Shown here piece by piece: positions 43,253 through 51,909 of a DNA stretch of 64,000 nt (the stretch's first letter is position 1; the number at the start of each line of letters is the position of its first letter). The notes beneath the pieces were generated by a model. The model was not told the origin of the DNA and searched no databases. It was given only the letters and a program-made list of their open reading frames with translations. Where the stretch lies: assembly GCF_010894455.1 (NCBI RefSeq), contig NZ_JAAIXY010000003.1:62001-126000 (forward strand). The letters are read 5' to 3'. A program made the translations under genes and the position numbers. The DNA comes from Myxococcus eversor (GTDB lineage Bacteria > Myxococcota > Myxococcia > Myxococcales > Myxococcaceae).

Positions 43253-43432
43253 CAAAGTTTCCAGCCCGCCTCCAGCCCTCCTTCACCGGCTCGCGCGCCT
43301 ATCCCTCTCACCGCGCCAACGCCGCGTTGCGTCAGGCATTGGGAGGGGTCCGCCCTCGGCGCCATGTCTGGTTTGGCGTCAAGGGCCTGTCACGCGGCGG
43401 CTTGCATTCCAACCAACGTCGCTGGTACTTTC

Positions 43433-43445
43433 TTCGGCACTCGAA
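43433..43445. promoter_or_regulatory. TTCG-N5-CGAA palindrome, copy 2
   Basis: TTCGGCACTCGAA followed by CGAATGAAGC. It keeps the half-sites and the 3' CGAA extension of the other copies. Confidence 0.5.
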
Positions 43446-43599
43446 CGAATGAAGCACGCGTTCGTGGCGGAGTGACGGTGGGCCCCGGGGGTGTTGGCGG
43501 ATGGGCACGGCGTGAGTCACCTCACTCTCCTCTGAAGCACAGCGCCTTTCATGACGCATCGCACCACGCGAGCGCTGGCTCGTTGCGTCGACTGGTTTC

Positions 43600-43612
43600 T
43601 TCGCAGTGCGAA
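43600..43612. promoter_or_regulatory. TTCG-N5-CGAA palindrome, copy 3, next to the first operon gene
   Basis: TTCGCAGTGCGAA is a perfect 6-bp-arm palindrome around one central base and is followed by CGAAGTTTTCCAGC. It stands 29 bp before the ATG at 43642, where a bound repressor would block transcription. Confidence 0.55.
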
Positions 43613-43641
43613 CGAAGTTTTCCAGCAGGGAGGGGAAGCCC

Positions 43642-44406
43642 ATGCAACACAAGCGTTTCGCCTGGACGTGTGCCGCGGCGGGGTTGCTCGCAGCGATGAG
43701 TCTGCTTGGAGCCTGTGACCCGGAGGACGACGGGGACAAGCAACCCGCCGCTCAGGATGACGCGGGGACGAAGCCCGACTCCGGCACGCCGGATGCGGGG
43801 CCTGTCGACTCGGGCACGCCGGACTCTGGAGTACCGGACGCGGGAGTACCCGACTCGGGGACGCCGGACGCGGGCGAGCCGCCCCCGGACGCGGGCATTC
43901 CGGACGCGGGGCCCCCGCCGGTGACGCTGCCAGTGGCCGTGGATACCCACTGGGCGCCGAGCGGGTACATGGGCGACGGCTCGTCGGGCGGAATCGCCAC
44001 CGTCGCCGAGTGCGCCGCGACGCGGCCGGGCACGGGCAAGGGCAACTGCCACAAGTTCACCTATACGGCGGGTGGCAACGGCTGGGGCGGCGTGTGGTGG
44101 CAGTACCCCGAGAACAACTGGGGTGACCTGCCCGGCTTCGACGTGCCCGCGGGCGCGACCGTCCTGGCCTTCCATGCGTGGGGTGCCACCGGCGGCGAGG
44201 TCGTCAAGTTCCTGGTGGGGCTGAGCTCCGCGGTCGACGGCTTCAGCCTCGATACCGGAGACCAGACGCTCACGGCGGAGCCAAAGGAGTACACAATCGA
44301 CGTCAGCCGCGTCCGATACGGGAAGGTGGTGGGTGGCTTCGGCTGGGTAGCGGGGGGCAAGCCGACCCCGGTCGTCTTCTACATCGACGACATCCAGTGG
44401 AGATGA
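43642..44406 (+). CDS. Surface lipoprotein with Asp/Gly/Pro linker and jelly-roll-like domain
   Basis: 254 residues. Lipobox LLGAC (Cys about 25), then a linker of DSGTPDAG-type repeats to about residue 94, then a folded, Trp-rich, beta-type domain (WAPSGYMGDG, GNGWGGVWWQYP, FYIDDIQW) that looks like a carbohydrate-binding jelly roll. It starts the glucan operon and resembles the last gene of the operon in plan. A glycan-binding surface role is inferred. AGGGAGGGG precedes the ATG. Confidence 0.75.
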   Translation: MQHKRFAWTCAAAGLLAAMSLLGACDPEDDGDKQPAAQDDAGTKPDSGTPDAGPVDSGTPDSGVPDAGVPDSGTPDAGEPPPDAGIPDAGPPPVTLPVAVDTHWAPSGYMGDGSSGGIATVAECAATRPGTGKGNCHKFTYTAGGNGWGGVWWQYPENNWGDLPGFDVPAGATVLAFHAWGATGGEVVKFLVGLSSAVDGFSLDTGDQTLTAEPKEYTIDVSRVRYGKVVGGFGWVAGGKPTPVVFYIDDIQWR

Positions 44407-44451
44407 CACCCACCGCGCCTTCCGCGCGGCGGAATGGAGCGTAAGGGGACG

Positions 44452-45678
44452 ATGAAAGTGGGAACGGCGGCACTGACGGTCGACGCGGCGGGCATGCGGG
44501 CGCAGAACAGCAGCCTGCTGCTCAACATGATCTGGCGCGAGCGCCAGATTTCCCGGGCGGAGATTGCCCGGAGGACGGAGCTGAGTCCGTCCACCGTGTC
44601 GGCCATCGTCGCGGACCTGGAGCACTCGGGGCTGGTGCGCAGCATTGGCGCCGGCGTCTCCCGAGGCGGCCGTCGCCCCACCCTCATCGGCTTCCGCGAC
44701 GACGCCTTCAGCATCATCGGCGTGGAGATGGGCGCCACCCACGTCACCGTGGTGCTCACCGACTTGAGAGGTCGCGTGCGCACCCACCGCACGGCCTCGC
44801 AGCAGGTTCGCAATGACCCGGAGGGCACGCTGAAGACGGTGCGGACATTGGTGCAGGAGTGCCTGGACGCCGAGCGCGTGCCCCGGCGCTCCGTGGTGGG
44901 CCTGGGCGTGGCCGCGCCCAGCCCCGTGCACCCGTCCTCGCCCGGGAAGATGTCTCCGCTCATCCTGCCCGCGTGGCGCGGCTACGACGTGCGAGAGGCC
45001 TTGAGCACGACGTTCGATTTGCCGGTGTTCGTGGACAACGACGCGAACCTCGGCGCGCTGTCGGAGTGCTACTGGGGCGCGGGCATCGGTGGCGAGGACC
45101 TGACGTACATCAAGCTGGCCACGGGCATCGGCTCCGGCCACATCATCCACGGCGACGTGTACCGCGGCGCCGGAGGCACGGCCGGAGAGATTGGCCACAT
45201 CGCCGTCGACTCGGCGGGCCCGCCGTGCCTGTGCGGCCTGCGCGGCTGCCTGGTCACCCTCATCGGCTCCGGAGCGCTGGTGGAGCGCGCGCGGGAGCTG
45301 ATGGGCACCAAGGGCCGCAAGGCGCCCACGGTGCGGGAGATTGTCGAAGGCGCGCGCGCGGGAGACCCGGCGGCGCGGCAGATCATCGACGGGCTGGGCC
45401 AGTACCTGGGCGTCGCCGTGGCGGGCCTGCTCAACCTGCTCAACCCCGCCATCGTCGTGCTCGGCGGCGAAATCTCCTCGGTGGGAGACCTCTTGTTGGA
45501 CCCGTTGCGGGCGTCGGTGCGCAAGCGCGCGCTGTCCACGTCCATGGCGGAGACGCGCATCGTCACCTCCGCGCTGGGCGACAAGTCCATCGCGGTGGGC
45601 GCGGCCACACTCGTGCTCCAGGCGGCCCTCCGGGACCGCACGTTGTTTCCCCTCCAACACGTCGGAAAATCCGCATGA
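44452..45678 (+). CDS. ROK-family transcriptional regulator
   Basis: 408 residues. An N-terminal winged helix (about 15-75: ISRAEIARRTELSPSTVSAIVADLE) is joined to a ROK sugar-kinase-like domain with a DNDAN motif, GTAGEIGH and the zinc motif CLCGLRGCL. Such proteins (NagC, Mlc, XylR types) repress sugar genes and let go when they bind a sugar. It should control this operon through the three TTCG-N5-CGAA sites. An alternative ATG stands at 44434; the one at 44452 has AAGGGG upstream. It overlaps the GH16 gene by 4 bp. Confidence 0.88.
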   Translation: MKVGTAALTVDAAGMRAQNSSLLLNMIWRERQISRAEIARRTELSPSTVSAIVADLEHSGLVRSIGAGVSRGGRRPTLIGFRDDAFSIIGVEMGATHVTVVLTDLRGRVRTHRTASQQVRNDPEGTLKTVRTLVQECLDAERVPRRSVVGLGVAAPSPVHPSSPGKMSPLILPAWRGYDVREALSTTFDLPVFVDNDANLGALSECYWGAGIGGEDLTYIKLATGIGSGHIIHGDVYRGAGGTAGEIGHIAVDSAGPPCLCGLRGCLVTLIGSGALVERARELMGTKGRKAPTVREIVEGARAGDPAARQIIDGLGQYLGVAVAGLLNLLNPAIVVLGGEISSVGDLLLDPLRASVRKRALSTSMAETRIVTSALGDKSIAVGAATLVLQAALRDRTLFPLQHVGKSA

Positions 45679-46520
45679 CGCCCAGCCGACTCCTTCCGTG
45701 GTTCGCGCTCCTGGGAAGCCTGGCCTGTGACCCGGCCCGCTCAGGACGAACCGACCCGCCTCCCACCACGCAGCAACCGGAGCGTCAGGATTGGCGCCTG
45801 GTGTGGCAGGACGAGTTCGACGGACCGGCGGGAGCGCTGCCCTCCGCGGAACGGTGGGGCGCGGACGTCGGAGGAGACGGCTGGGGCAATGGCCAGTACG
45901 AGCACAACACCGCTCGGGCGGAGAACGCGTCGCTGGACGGCGAGGGCCGGCTGGTCATCACCGCGCGGCGCGAGCGCTACCAGGGCAACGACTACACCTC
46001 CGCGCGCTACACCACGCGCGGCAAGTTCGAGCGGACGTACGGGCGCTTCGAGGCGCGCATCCAGCTCCCCACGGGCAAGGGCATCTGGCCGGCGTTCTGG
46101 ATGCTGGGCGCGAACTTCAACCAGGTGGGTTGGCCCACGTGCGGTGAAATCGACATCATGGAGCACCGGGGCCAACTGCCCGCCATCGTCCGGGGCTCGC
46201 TGCACGGTCCGGGCTACTCCGGCGGAGAGAACATCGGCCAGGAGCACGTCGTCGCCGGCGGCAGGCTCTACGAGGACTTCCACATCTTCGCGGTGGAGTG
46301 GGACCCGGACCGCATCCGCTGGTTCGTGGACGACATCGCCTTCATGGAGGTGACGCCCAGGGACCTGCCGGGCAACGCCCGCTGGGTGTTCGACCATCCG
46401 CACTTCCTCATCCTCAACGTCGCGGTGGGTGGCGGCTTCGTGGGTCCGGTGGACGGCACCACGCAGTTCCCCCAGCAGATGCGGGTGGACTACGTGCGCG
46501 CCTACACGAGGGTGGAATGA
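45675..46520 (+). CDS. Glycoside hydrolase family 16 beta-glucanase
   Basis: 281 residues. A signal sequence with Cys at about 18 (weak lipobox) is followed by a GH16 domain: LVWQDEFDG at the start, GRFEARIQLP, and the catalytic GEIDIMEH with nucleophile Glu158 and acid/base Glu163. The ExDxxE form with a bulge is typical of laminarinases (endo-beta-1,3-glucanase). WDPDRIRWFVDD and the final DYVRAY also fit. It would cut beta-1,3-glucan at the cell surface. Overlaps the next gene by 4 bp. Confidence 0.92.
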   Translation: MTPSRLLPWFALLGSLACDPARSGRTDPPPTTQQPERQDWRLVWQDEFDGPAGALPSAERWGADVGGDGWGNGQYEHNTARAENASLDGEGRLVITARRERYQGNDYTSARYTTRGKFERTYGRFEARIQLPTGKGIWPAFWMLGANFNQVGWPTCGEIDIMEHRGQLPAIVRGSLHGPGYSGGENIGQEHVVAGGRLYEDFHIFAVEWDPDRIRWFVDDIAFMEVTPRDLPGNARWVFDHPHFLILNVAVGGGFVGPVDGTTQFPQQMRVDYVRAYTRVE

Positions 46521-48172
46521 GGCCCGCGGGCCTCATCGCCTCCACCCTCTTCCTGCTCCTGTGCGCGGCGTGCTCGAACGAGCCACGCCCGCGTCCGCCC
46601 GGAACGCTGTTCGTCTCCGTGGAGCAGCAGAGCGCGTGGGTGCGCAACTTCAACCCGCTCTTCCCGGGCGCGGGCTCGCGATGGCCCACGCGCGCGGGCA
46701 TCTACGAGTGCCTGGAGCTGTACACGCCGTCCAAGGGTGACTACCAGCCGTGGCTGGCCCTGGGGCACGCGTGGTCCGAGGACCGCCGCACCCTGCGCTT
46801 CACGCTGCGCGAGGGCGTGCGCTGGTCCGACGGCAAGGCCTTCACCGCCGAGGACGTGGCCTACACCTTCCAGCTCCTGCGCAAGCACGCGGCCCTGGAC
46901 GCGGGTGGCGTGTGGCGCTTCCTGTCGGATGTGCGCGCCGAGGGGCCTCACACGGTCGCCTTCCAGTTCTCGCGCACCTTCATCCCGGGCCTTGGTGATT
47001 TGGCCGCGCAGCCCATCGTCCCGCGCCACATCTGGGAGCTCGTCGCGGACCCGGTGACATTCACCAACCCGAGCCCCGTGGCCACCGGGCCCTTCACGCA
47101 AGTCAGTGTCTTCCGCAATCAGGTGTACGAACTGAGCCGCAATCCGTACTACTGGCAGCCGGGAAAGCCCGCCGTCCGGGCGCTGCGCTTCCTGGCCTTC
47201 CCCACCAATGACCAGGCGAACCTGGCGCTGGTGGAGGGCGAGGTGGACTGGGCGGGCAACTTCGTCCCCGCGGTGGACCGCACCTTCGTCGCCAAGGACC
47301 CGAAGCACCACGCGCGCTGGTTCCCGCTCTTCGGCAGCACCGTCTTCCTCTACCCCAACACCACCCAGCCCCCGCTGAACGACGTGCGCGTGCGCAAGGC
47401 GCTGAGCATGGCGTTGGACCGCGAGCGGCTGGTCGAAATCGCCATGTATGGCTACACGCGGCCGGCGGACGCCACGGGGCTCAATGACGCGTACACGGGC
47501 TGGCGGGACGCGGACGTCGCGGACGACGCGTGGGTGCGCCACGACGCGAAGGAGGCCGCGCGGCTCCTGGACGAGGCGGGGCTCACCCGGGGGCCCGACG
47601 GGCTGCGACGCCAGGCGGACGGCAGCCCGCTGACGCTGGACATCGAGGTGGTGGGCGGCTGGTCGGACTGGGTGCGCGCGGGCCAGGTCGTCGCGCGTGA
47701 CTTGCGCAAGCTCGGCCTCCAGGCGCAGCTGCGCACGTACGAGTTCAGCGCGTGGCAGGCGCGGCTCCAGAAGGGGGAGTTCCAGATGGCCATCTCCTGG
47801 TCGCTGGACGGGCCCACGCCGTACACCTTCTACAAGTGGATGCTGTCGTCCGCGACGGTGCGCCCGGTGGGCGAGGTGGCACCCGCCAACTGGCAGCGCT
47901 ACGGCGACAAGGAGACGGACGCGCTCTTGGAGCGCTTCGAAGTCACCGACTCGCGCGAGGAGCAGCAGGCGCTGATGGCGCAGGTGCAGCGGCGCTTCTC
48001 CGAGACGGCGCCGGCCATTCCGCTGTTCCCGAACCCGTCCTGGGGCGAGTCCAACTCCAAGCGCTTCACGGGCTTTCCCACCGAGGCGAATCCCTACGCC
48101 CGGCTTTCGCCCCACGCCGAGCCCGACAGCCTGCTGGTGCTGACGGCGCTCGCCCCGAGGGAGGCGCCCTGA
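46517..48172 (+). CDS. ABC transporter solute-binding lipoprotein, family 5
   Basis: 551-residue lipoprotein (LLCAAC) of the peptide/nickel/oligosaccharide-binding SBP family 5: LREGVRWSDGKAFTAEDVAYTFQ and the NDVRVRKALSMALDRE motif are diagnostic. Members linked to glycosidases bind cello- or laminari-oligosaccharides, which is the likely ligand here given the neighbours. It overlaps the GH16 stop (ATGA) and is 2 bp from the permease. Confidence 0.9.
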   Translation: MRPAGLIASTLFLLLCAACSNEPRPRPPGTLFVSVEQQSAWVRNFNPLFPGAGSRWPTRAGIYECLELYTPSKGDYQPWLALGHAWSEDRRTLRFTLREGVRWSDGKAFTAEDVAYTFQLLRKHAALDAGGVWRFLSDVRAEGPHTVAFQFSRTFIPGLGDLAAQPIVPRHIWELVADPVTFTNPSPVATGPFTQVSVFRNQVYELSRNPYYWQPGKPAVRALRFLAFPTNDQANLALVEGEVDWAGNFVPAVDRTFVAKDPKHHARWFPLFGSTVFLYPNTTQPPLNDVRVRKALSMALDRERLVEIAMYGYTRPADATGLNDAYTGWRDADVADDAWVRHDAKEAARLLDEAGLTRGPDGLRRQADGSPLTLDIEVVGGWSDWVRAGQVVARDLRKLGLQAQLRTYEFSAWQARLQKGEFQMAISWSLDGPTPYTFYKWMLSSATVRPVGEVAPANWQRYGDKETDALLERFEVTDSREEQQALMAQVQRRFSETAPAIPLFPNPSWGESNSKRFTGFPTEANPYARLSPHAEPDSLLVLTALAPREAP

Positions 48173-48174
48173 CC

Positions 48175-49155
48175 ATGCGCTACGTGCTCCGCAGGCTCGG
48201 CTTCTACCTGCTCGCCGCGTGGGCCTCGCTGACGATGAACTTCGTCATCCCGAGGCTCGCGCCGGGAGACCCGGCCACGGCGATGTTCGCCCGCTTCGAG
48301 GGCCGCATCTCCCCCGAGGCGCTCGTCGCGCTGAAGACGGCGTTCGGCTTCACGGACGCGCCGTGGCACGTGCAGTACTTCACGTACCTGAAGCACCTGG
48401 TGACCGGCGACATGGGCCTGTCGTACGCGTACTACCCCTCGCCCGTGACGGAGGTCATCGGCACGGGCCTCTTGTGGACGCTGGGGCTGGCCGGGTGCGC
48501 GGTCATCATCAGCTTCGCGGTGGGGACGATGCTGGGCGTGCTGGCCGCGTGGAACCGGGGCGGCTGGCTGGACTCCGCGCTCGCGCCCGCGCTCGCCTTC
48601 CTGGGGGCCTTCCCCTACTTCTGGCTGGCCATGCTGGCCCTGTACCTCTTCGGCTTCGGGCTGGGCTGGTTCCCGCTGCGGCACGCGTACTCGCACGACG
48701 TGGAGCCCGGGGCGACGCTCACCTTCATCGCCGACGTGGGACGGCACGCGGTGCTGCCGGCGACGTCCATCGTCGTGGCCACGCTCGGTGGGTGGATGCT
48801 GAGCATGCGCAACACCATGGTGGCGGTGCTGGGCACGGACACGCTGCGGCTGGCGCACGCCAAGGGCCTGCCGCCGCGTCAGGTGATGCTGCGCTATGCG
48901 GCGCGCAACGCGCTGCTGCCCAACGTCACGGGCTTCGGCATGGCGCTGGGCTTCGTGCTGAGCGGCTCGCTGCTGACGGAAATCGTCTTCTCGTATCCGG
49001 GCACCGGCTACCTGCTCATCCTCGCGGTGCGCAACCAGGACTACCCGCTGATGCAGGGGCTCTTCCTGGTCATCACGCTGGCGGTGCTCGCCGCGAACTT
49101 CGCCGTGGACCTGCTCTGCCTCTGGCTGGACCCGAGGACCCGCGCCCATGCGTGA
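48175..49155 (+). CDS. ABC transporter permease, DppB type
   Basis: 326 residues with six predicted helices, beginning MRYVLRRLGFYLL. The coupling motif TLRLAHAKGLPPRQV and GGSLLTEIVFSYPGTG-like end are typical of the peptide/oligosaccharide importer DppB class. It forms the channel with the permease half of the next protein. Overlaps that gene by 8 bp. Confidence 0.9.
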   Translation: MRYVLRRLGFYLLAAWASLTMNFVIPRLAPGDPATAMFARFEGRISPEALVALKTAFGFTDAPWHVQYFTYLKHLVTGDMGLSYAYYPSPVTEVIGTGLLWTLGLAGCAVIISFAVGTMLGVLAAWNRGGWLDSALAPALAFLGAFPYFWLAMLALYLFGFGLGWFPLRHAYSHDVEPGATLTFIADVGRHAVLPATSIVVATLGGWMLSMRNTMVAVLGTDTLRLAHAKGLPPRQVMLRYAARNALLPNVTGFGMALGFVLSGSLLTEIVFSYPGTGYLLILAVRNQDYPLMQGLFLVITLAVLAANFAVDLLCLWLDPRTRAHA

Positions 49156-50917
49156 GACCCTTCGACGCCTGCTCCGCCAGCGCAAGGCGGCCGTGGGAGG
49201 CACCCTCCTCCTGGGCTTCCTCCTCGTCGCGCTGGTGGGCCCGTGGTTCGTGATGGACCCGACGGAGCTGATGGGCCAGCCCCACCAGCCGCCCTCGAGT
49301 GCCCACTGGTTCGGCACCACGGGCCAGGGCCAGGACGTGCTCGCGCAGACGGTGGTGGGCGCGCGAGAGACGCTGGCCATCGGCTTCGCGGTGGGCGCGC
49401 TCGTCACGCTGGTGGGCGCGCTGGTGGGCATCACCGCCGGCTACCTGGGCCGCCGCGTGGATGACGCGCTGACGCTCACCACCAACATCTTCCTGGTCAT
49501 CCCGGGCCTGCCCCTGGCCATCGTCCTGGGCGCCTACCTGCCCTCCGGCCCCTTCCGCATGGTGGTGGTGCTCACCTTCGCGGGCTGGGCCTGGAACGCG
49601 CGCGTCTTCCGCGCGGAGGCGCTGGCGCTGCGAGGCCGGGACTTCGTCGCGGCGGCCGTGGTCGCCGGAGAGAGCCACGCGCGCATCATCACCCGCGAGC
49701 TGTTGCCCAACATGGCGTCGCTGGTGGCCTCTTCGTTCATTGGAAACACGCTGTACGCCGTGGGCGCGCAGGTGGGCCTGGAGTTCCTGGGCCTGGGCGA
49801 CGTGGGCGCGGTGACGTGGGGCACCAACCTCTACTGGGCCGGCAACGACGCGGCGCTGCTGACGCGCTCCTGGTGGATTTTCGTCCCCACGGGCATCTGC
49901 ATCGCGCTGGTGGGCTTCTCGCTCACGCTGCTCAGCTCCGCCATCGACGAGCTGACCAACCCCTCGCTGCGCGCGCCTCCGAAGGCGCCCAAGGCCGCGG
50001 TGGTGCATGCCGTCGCCACTCCCGCGCAGGAAGCCACCGCGCCCGGCGCGCTGTTGAGCGTGCGCGAGTTGAGCATCGAATACATGACGCAGGCAGGGCC
50101 TTCCCGCGTGGTGGACCAGGTGTCCCTGGACATCGCCCCGGGCGAGGTGTTCGGCCTGGCGGGCGAGTCCGGCAGCGGCAAGTCCACGCTGGGCTACGCG
50201 CTGTTGCGCCTGTTGCCCTCGTCAGCAGCCATCACCCAGGGACGCATCCTCTTCGAGGGAACGGACGTCACCGCGTTGTCGCCGGAGGCGCTGCGCGCCT
50301 TCCGGTGGAGCCGTGTGTCCATGGTGTTCCAGAGCGCGATGAGCGCGCTCAATCCGGTGCTCACGCTGGGTGAGCAGTTCCACGACACGCTCGCCGCCCA
50401 CGGGGGTGGCTCGCGCGCGTCCTCGTATGCGCGGGGCCGCGAGCTGTTGGCCATGGTGGGCCTGAAGCCCGAGCTGGTGGACGCGTGGCCGCACCAGCTC
50501 TCCGGCGGCATGCGGCAGCGCGTGGGCATCGCCCTGGCGTTGGCGCTGGAGCCCCGGCTGGTGGTGATGGACGAGCCCACCACCGCGCTCGACGTGGTGG
50601 TGCAGAAGGAGCTGCTCCAGCGCGTGCTGGAGTTGAAGTCGCGGCTGGGCTTCGCGGTCCTCTTCATCACCCATGACTTGCCGCTGCTGCTCGCGCTGTC
50701 GGACCGCGTGGGCATCCTCCAGGCCGGCAAGCTGGTGGAGGTGGACACCGCGCAGCGGCTGCGCACGGACGCCCGTCACCCGTACACGCGCCTGTTGCTG
50801 TCGTCCTTCCCGCATCTGGGGGCCACCGACACGCAGGCGCCCACGCCCGACGTGCTGGAGCAGGCCGCCAGCGCGCTGAAGGCTCCGCTCGCCGCACTGC
50901 CTGGAGGTCGTCGATGA
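49148..50917 (+). CDS. Permease-ATPase fusion of an ABC importer (DppC-DppD type)
   Basis: 589 residues. Residues about 1-280 form a DppC-type permease (GTTGQGQDVLAQ, LALRGRDFVAAAVVAGES); a 20-residue Ala/Pro linker leads to a complete ATPase (about 300-560): Walker A GESGSGKST at 339-347, LSGGMRQR, VVMDEPTTALD and the switch His in ITHD. The two functions are normally separate genes. The ATPase half is oligopeptide type, ending in the HPYTRLL stretch. Overlaps the next gene by 4 bp. Confidence 0.92.
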   Translation: MRETLRRLLRQRKAAVGGTLLLGFLLVALVGPWFVMDPTELMGQPHQPPSSAHWFGTTGQGQDVLAQTVVGARETLAIGFAVGALVTLVGALVGITAGYLGRRVDDALTLTTNIFLVIPGLPLAIVLGAYLPSGPFRMVVVLTFAGWAWNARVFRAEALALRGRDFVAAAVVAGESHARIITRELLPNMASLVASSFIGNTLYAVGAQVGLEFLGLGDVGAVTWGTNLYWAGNDAALLTRSWWIFVPTGICIALVGFSLTLLSSAIDELTNPSLRAPPKAPKAAVVHAVATPAQEATAPGALLSVRELSIEYMTQAGPSRVVDQVSLDIAPGEVFGLAGESGSGKSTLGYALLRLLPSSAAITQGRILFEGTDVTALSPEALRAFRWSRVSMVFQSAMSALNPVLTLGEQFHDTLAAHGGGSRASSYARGRELLAMVGLKPELVDAWPHQLSGGMRQRVGIALALALEPRLVVMDEPTTALDVVVQKELLQRVLELKSRLGFAVLFITHDLPLLLALSDRVGILQAGKLVEVDTAQRLRTDARHPYTRLLLSSFPHLGATDTQAPTPDVLEQAASALKAPLAALPGGRR

Positions 50918-51909
50918 GCCCTCCCCTGCTGGAAGCCGCGCGGCTGAACCGGAGCTTCCCCGTGGGAGGCTTCCTGTCCCACGCGCGCCGCAAGGTGCTG
51001 ACGGACGTGTCCTTCTCGCTGGAGCGCGGAGAAATCCTCGCGCTCGTCGGTGAGTCCGGCAGCGGCAAGTCCACGCTGGCCCGCCTCCTGGCGCGGCTGG
51101 ACACGCCAGACTCGGGCGACATCCTCCTCAGCGGAGAGAACGTGCTCGCCCGCGAGGGCGGCTCCGCGTCGCTGGCCTACCGGGGCCGCGTGCAGATGGT
51201 GTTCCAGGACCCGTTCGCCTCGCTCAACCCGGTGCACACGGTGGCCTATCACCTGGAGCGCTCACTGGTGCGCCACGGGCGCGCGCGCGGCGTGGAGCTG
51301 ACGCGGAAGGTGCACGCGCTGCTGGAGTCGGTGGGCCTGACGCCCGCGGAGCAACTGGCGAAGCGCTATCCGCACGAGCTGTCCGGTGGCCAGCGGCAGC
51401 GCGTGGCCGTGGCGCGGGCGCTGGCGGTGGAGCCCGACGTCATCATCGCGGACGAGCCCACCTCCATGCTGGACGTGTCCACGCGCCGGGGTGTGCTCCA
51501 ACTGCTCAAGGGCCTGACGCGCGAGCGCGGCATCGGCATCCTCTTCATCACCCATGATTTGGCGAGCGCCCGTCACCTGGCGGACCGGGTGCTGGTGCTC
51601 TATGCGGGCTCCGTCGTGGAGACGGGCCGCACCAGCGACGTGCTCCAGGCGCCTCGGCATCCGTACACGCGGCTGCTGTTGTCCGCGGTGCCGGATGGCG
51701 CGGACTTCCTGCGCACGCCCCTCCCCGCGCGCGTGGCGACCACGCCGCCTCCGCCTCTGGGGTGTGCCTTTGCGCCCCGCTGTCCTCACGCCGACGTGCG
51801 GTGCCACGAGGCGCTTCCTCCCTTTCACCTTCCGGCGGCGGAGCACCACGTCCGCTGCCATCTCGAGTCCTCGAAAGGAGTCCCTGACGATGCGGCAGTT
51901 TCCTCATGA
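50914..51909 (+). CDS. ABC transporter ATPase, DppF type
   Basis: 331 residues. Walker A GESGSGKST, LSGGQRQR, Walker B VIIADEPTSMLD, the HPYTRLL motif and the C-terminal GCAFAPRCPHA motif, the signature of oligopeptide/oligosaccharide transporter ATPases (the Cys residues may bind an iron-sulfur cluster in some homologues). Second ATPase of the importer. It overlaps the GH1 gene by 20 bp. Confidence 0.93.
   Translation: MSPPLLEAARLNRSFPVGGFLSHARRKVLTDVSFSLERGEILALVGESGSGKSTLARLLARLDTPDSGDILLSGENVLAREGGSASLAYRGRVQMVFQDPFASLNPVHTVAYHLERSLVRHGRARGVELTRKVHALLESVGLTPAEQLAKRYPHELSGGQRQRVAVARALAVEPDVIIADEPTSMLDVSTRRGVLQLLKGLTRERGIGILFITHDLASARHLADRVLVLYAGSVVETGRTSDVLQAPRHPYTRLLLSAVPDGADFLRTPLPARVATTPPPPLGCAFAPRCPHADVRCHEALPPFHLPAAEHHVRCHLESSKGVPDDAAVSS

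Larger units (their letters stand above)
43055..43641. other. 587-bp divergent regulatory region upstream of the glucan operon
   Basis: No credible gene. It contains three TTCG-N5-CGAA palindromes (listed separately), the last only 29 bp before the first lipoprotein ATG. It is locally poorer in GC than the flanking genes. Confidence 0.6.

Noticed and set aside
43364..43699. A plus-strand open frame in the region before the glucan operon
   Set aside because: It overlaps the first lipoprotein gene in another frame and has no leader or coherent composition; the palindromes explain the region better.
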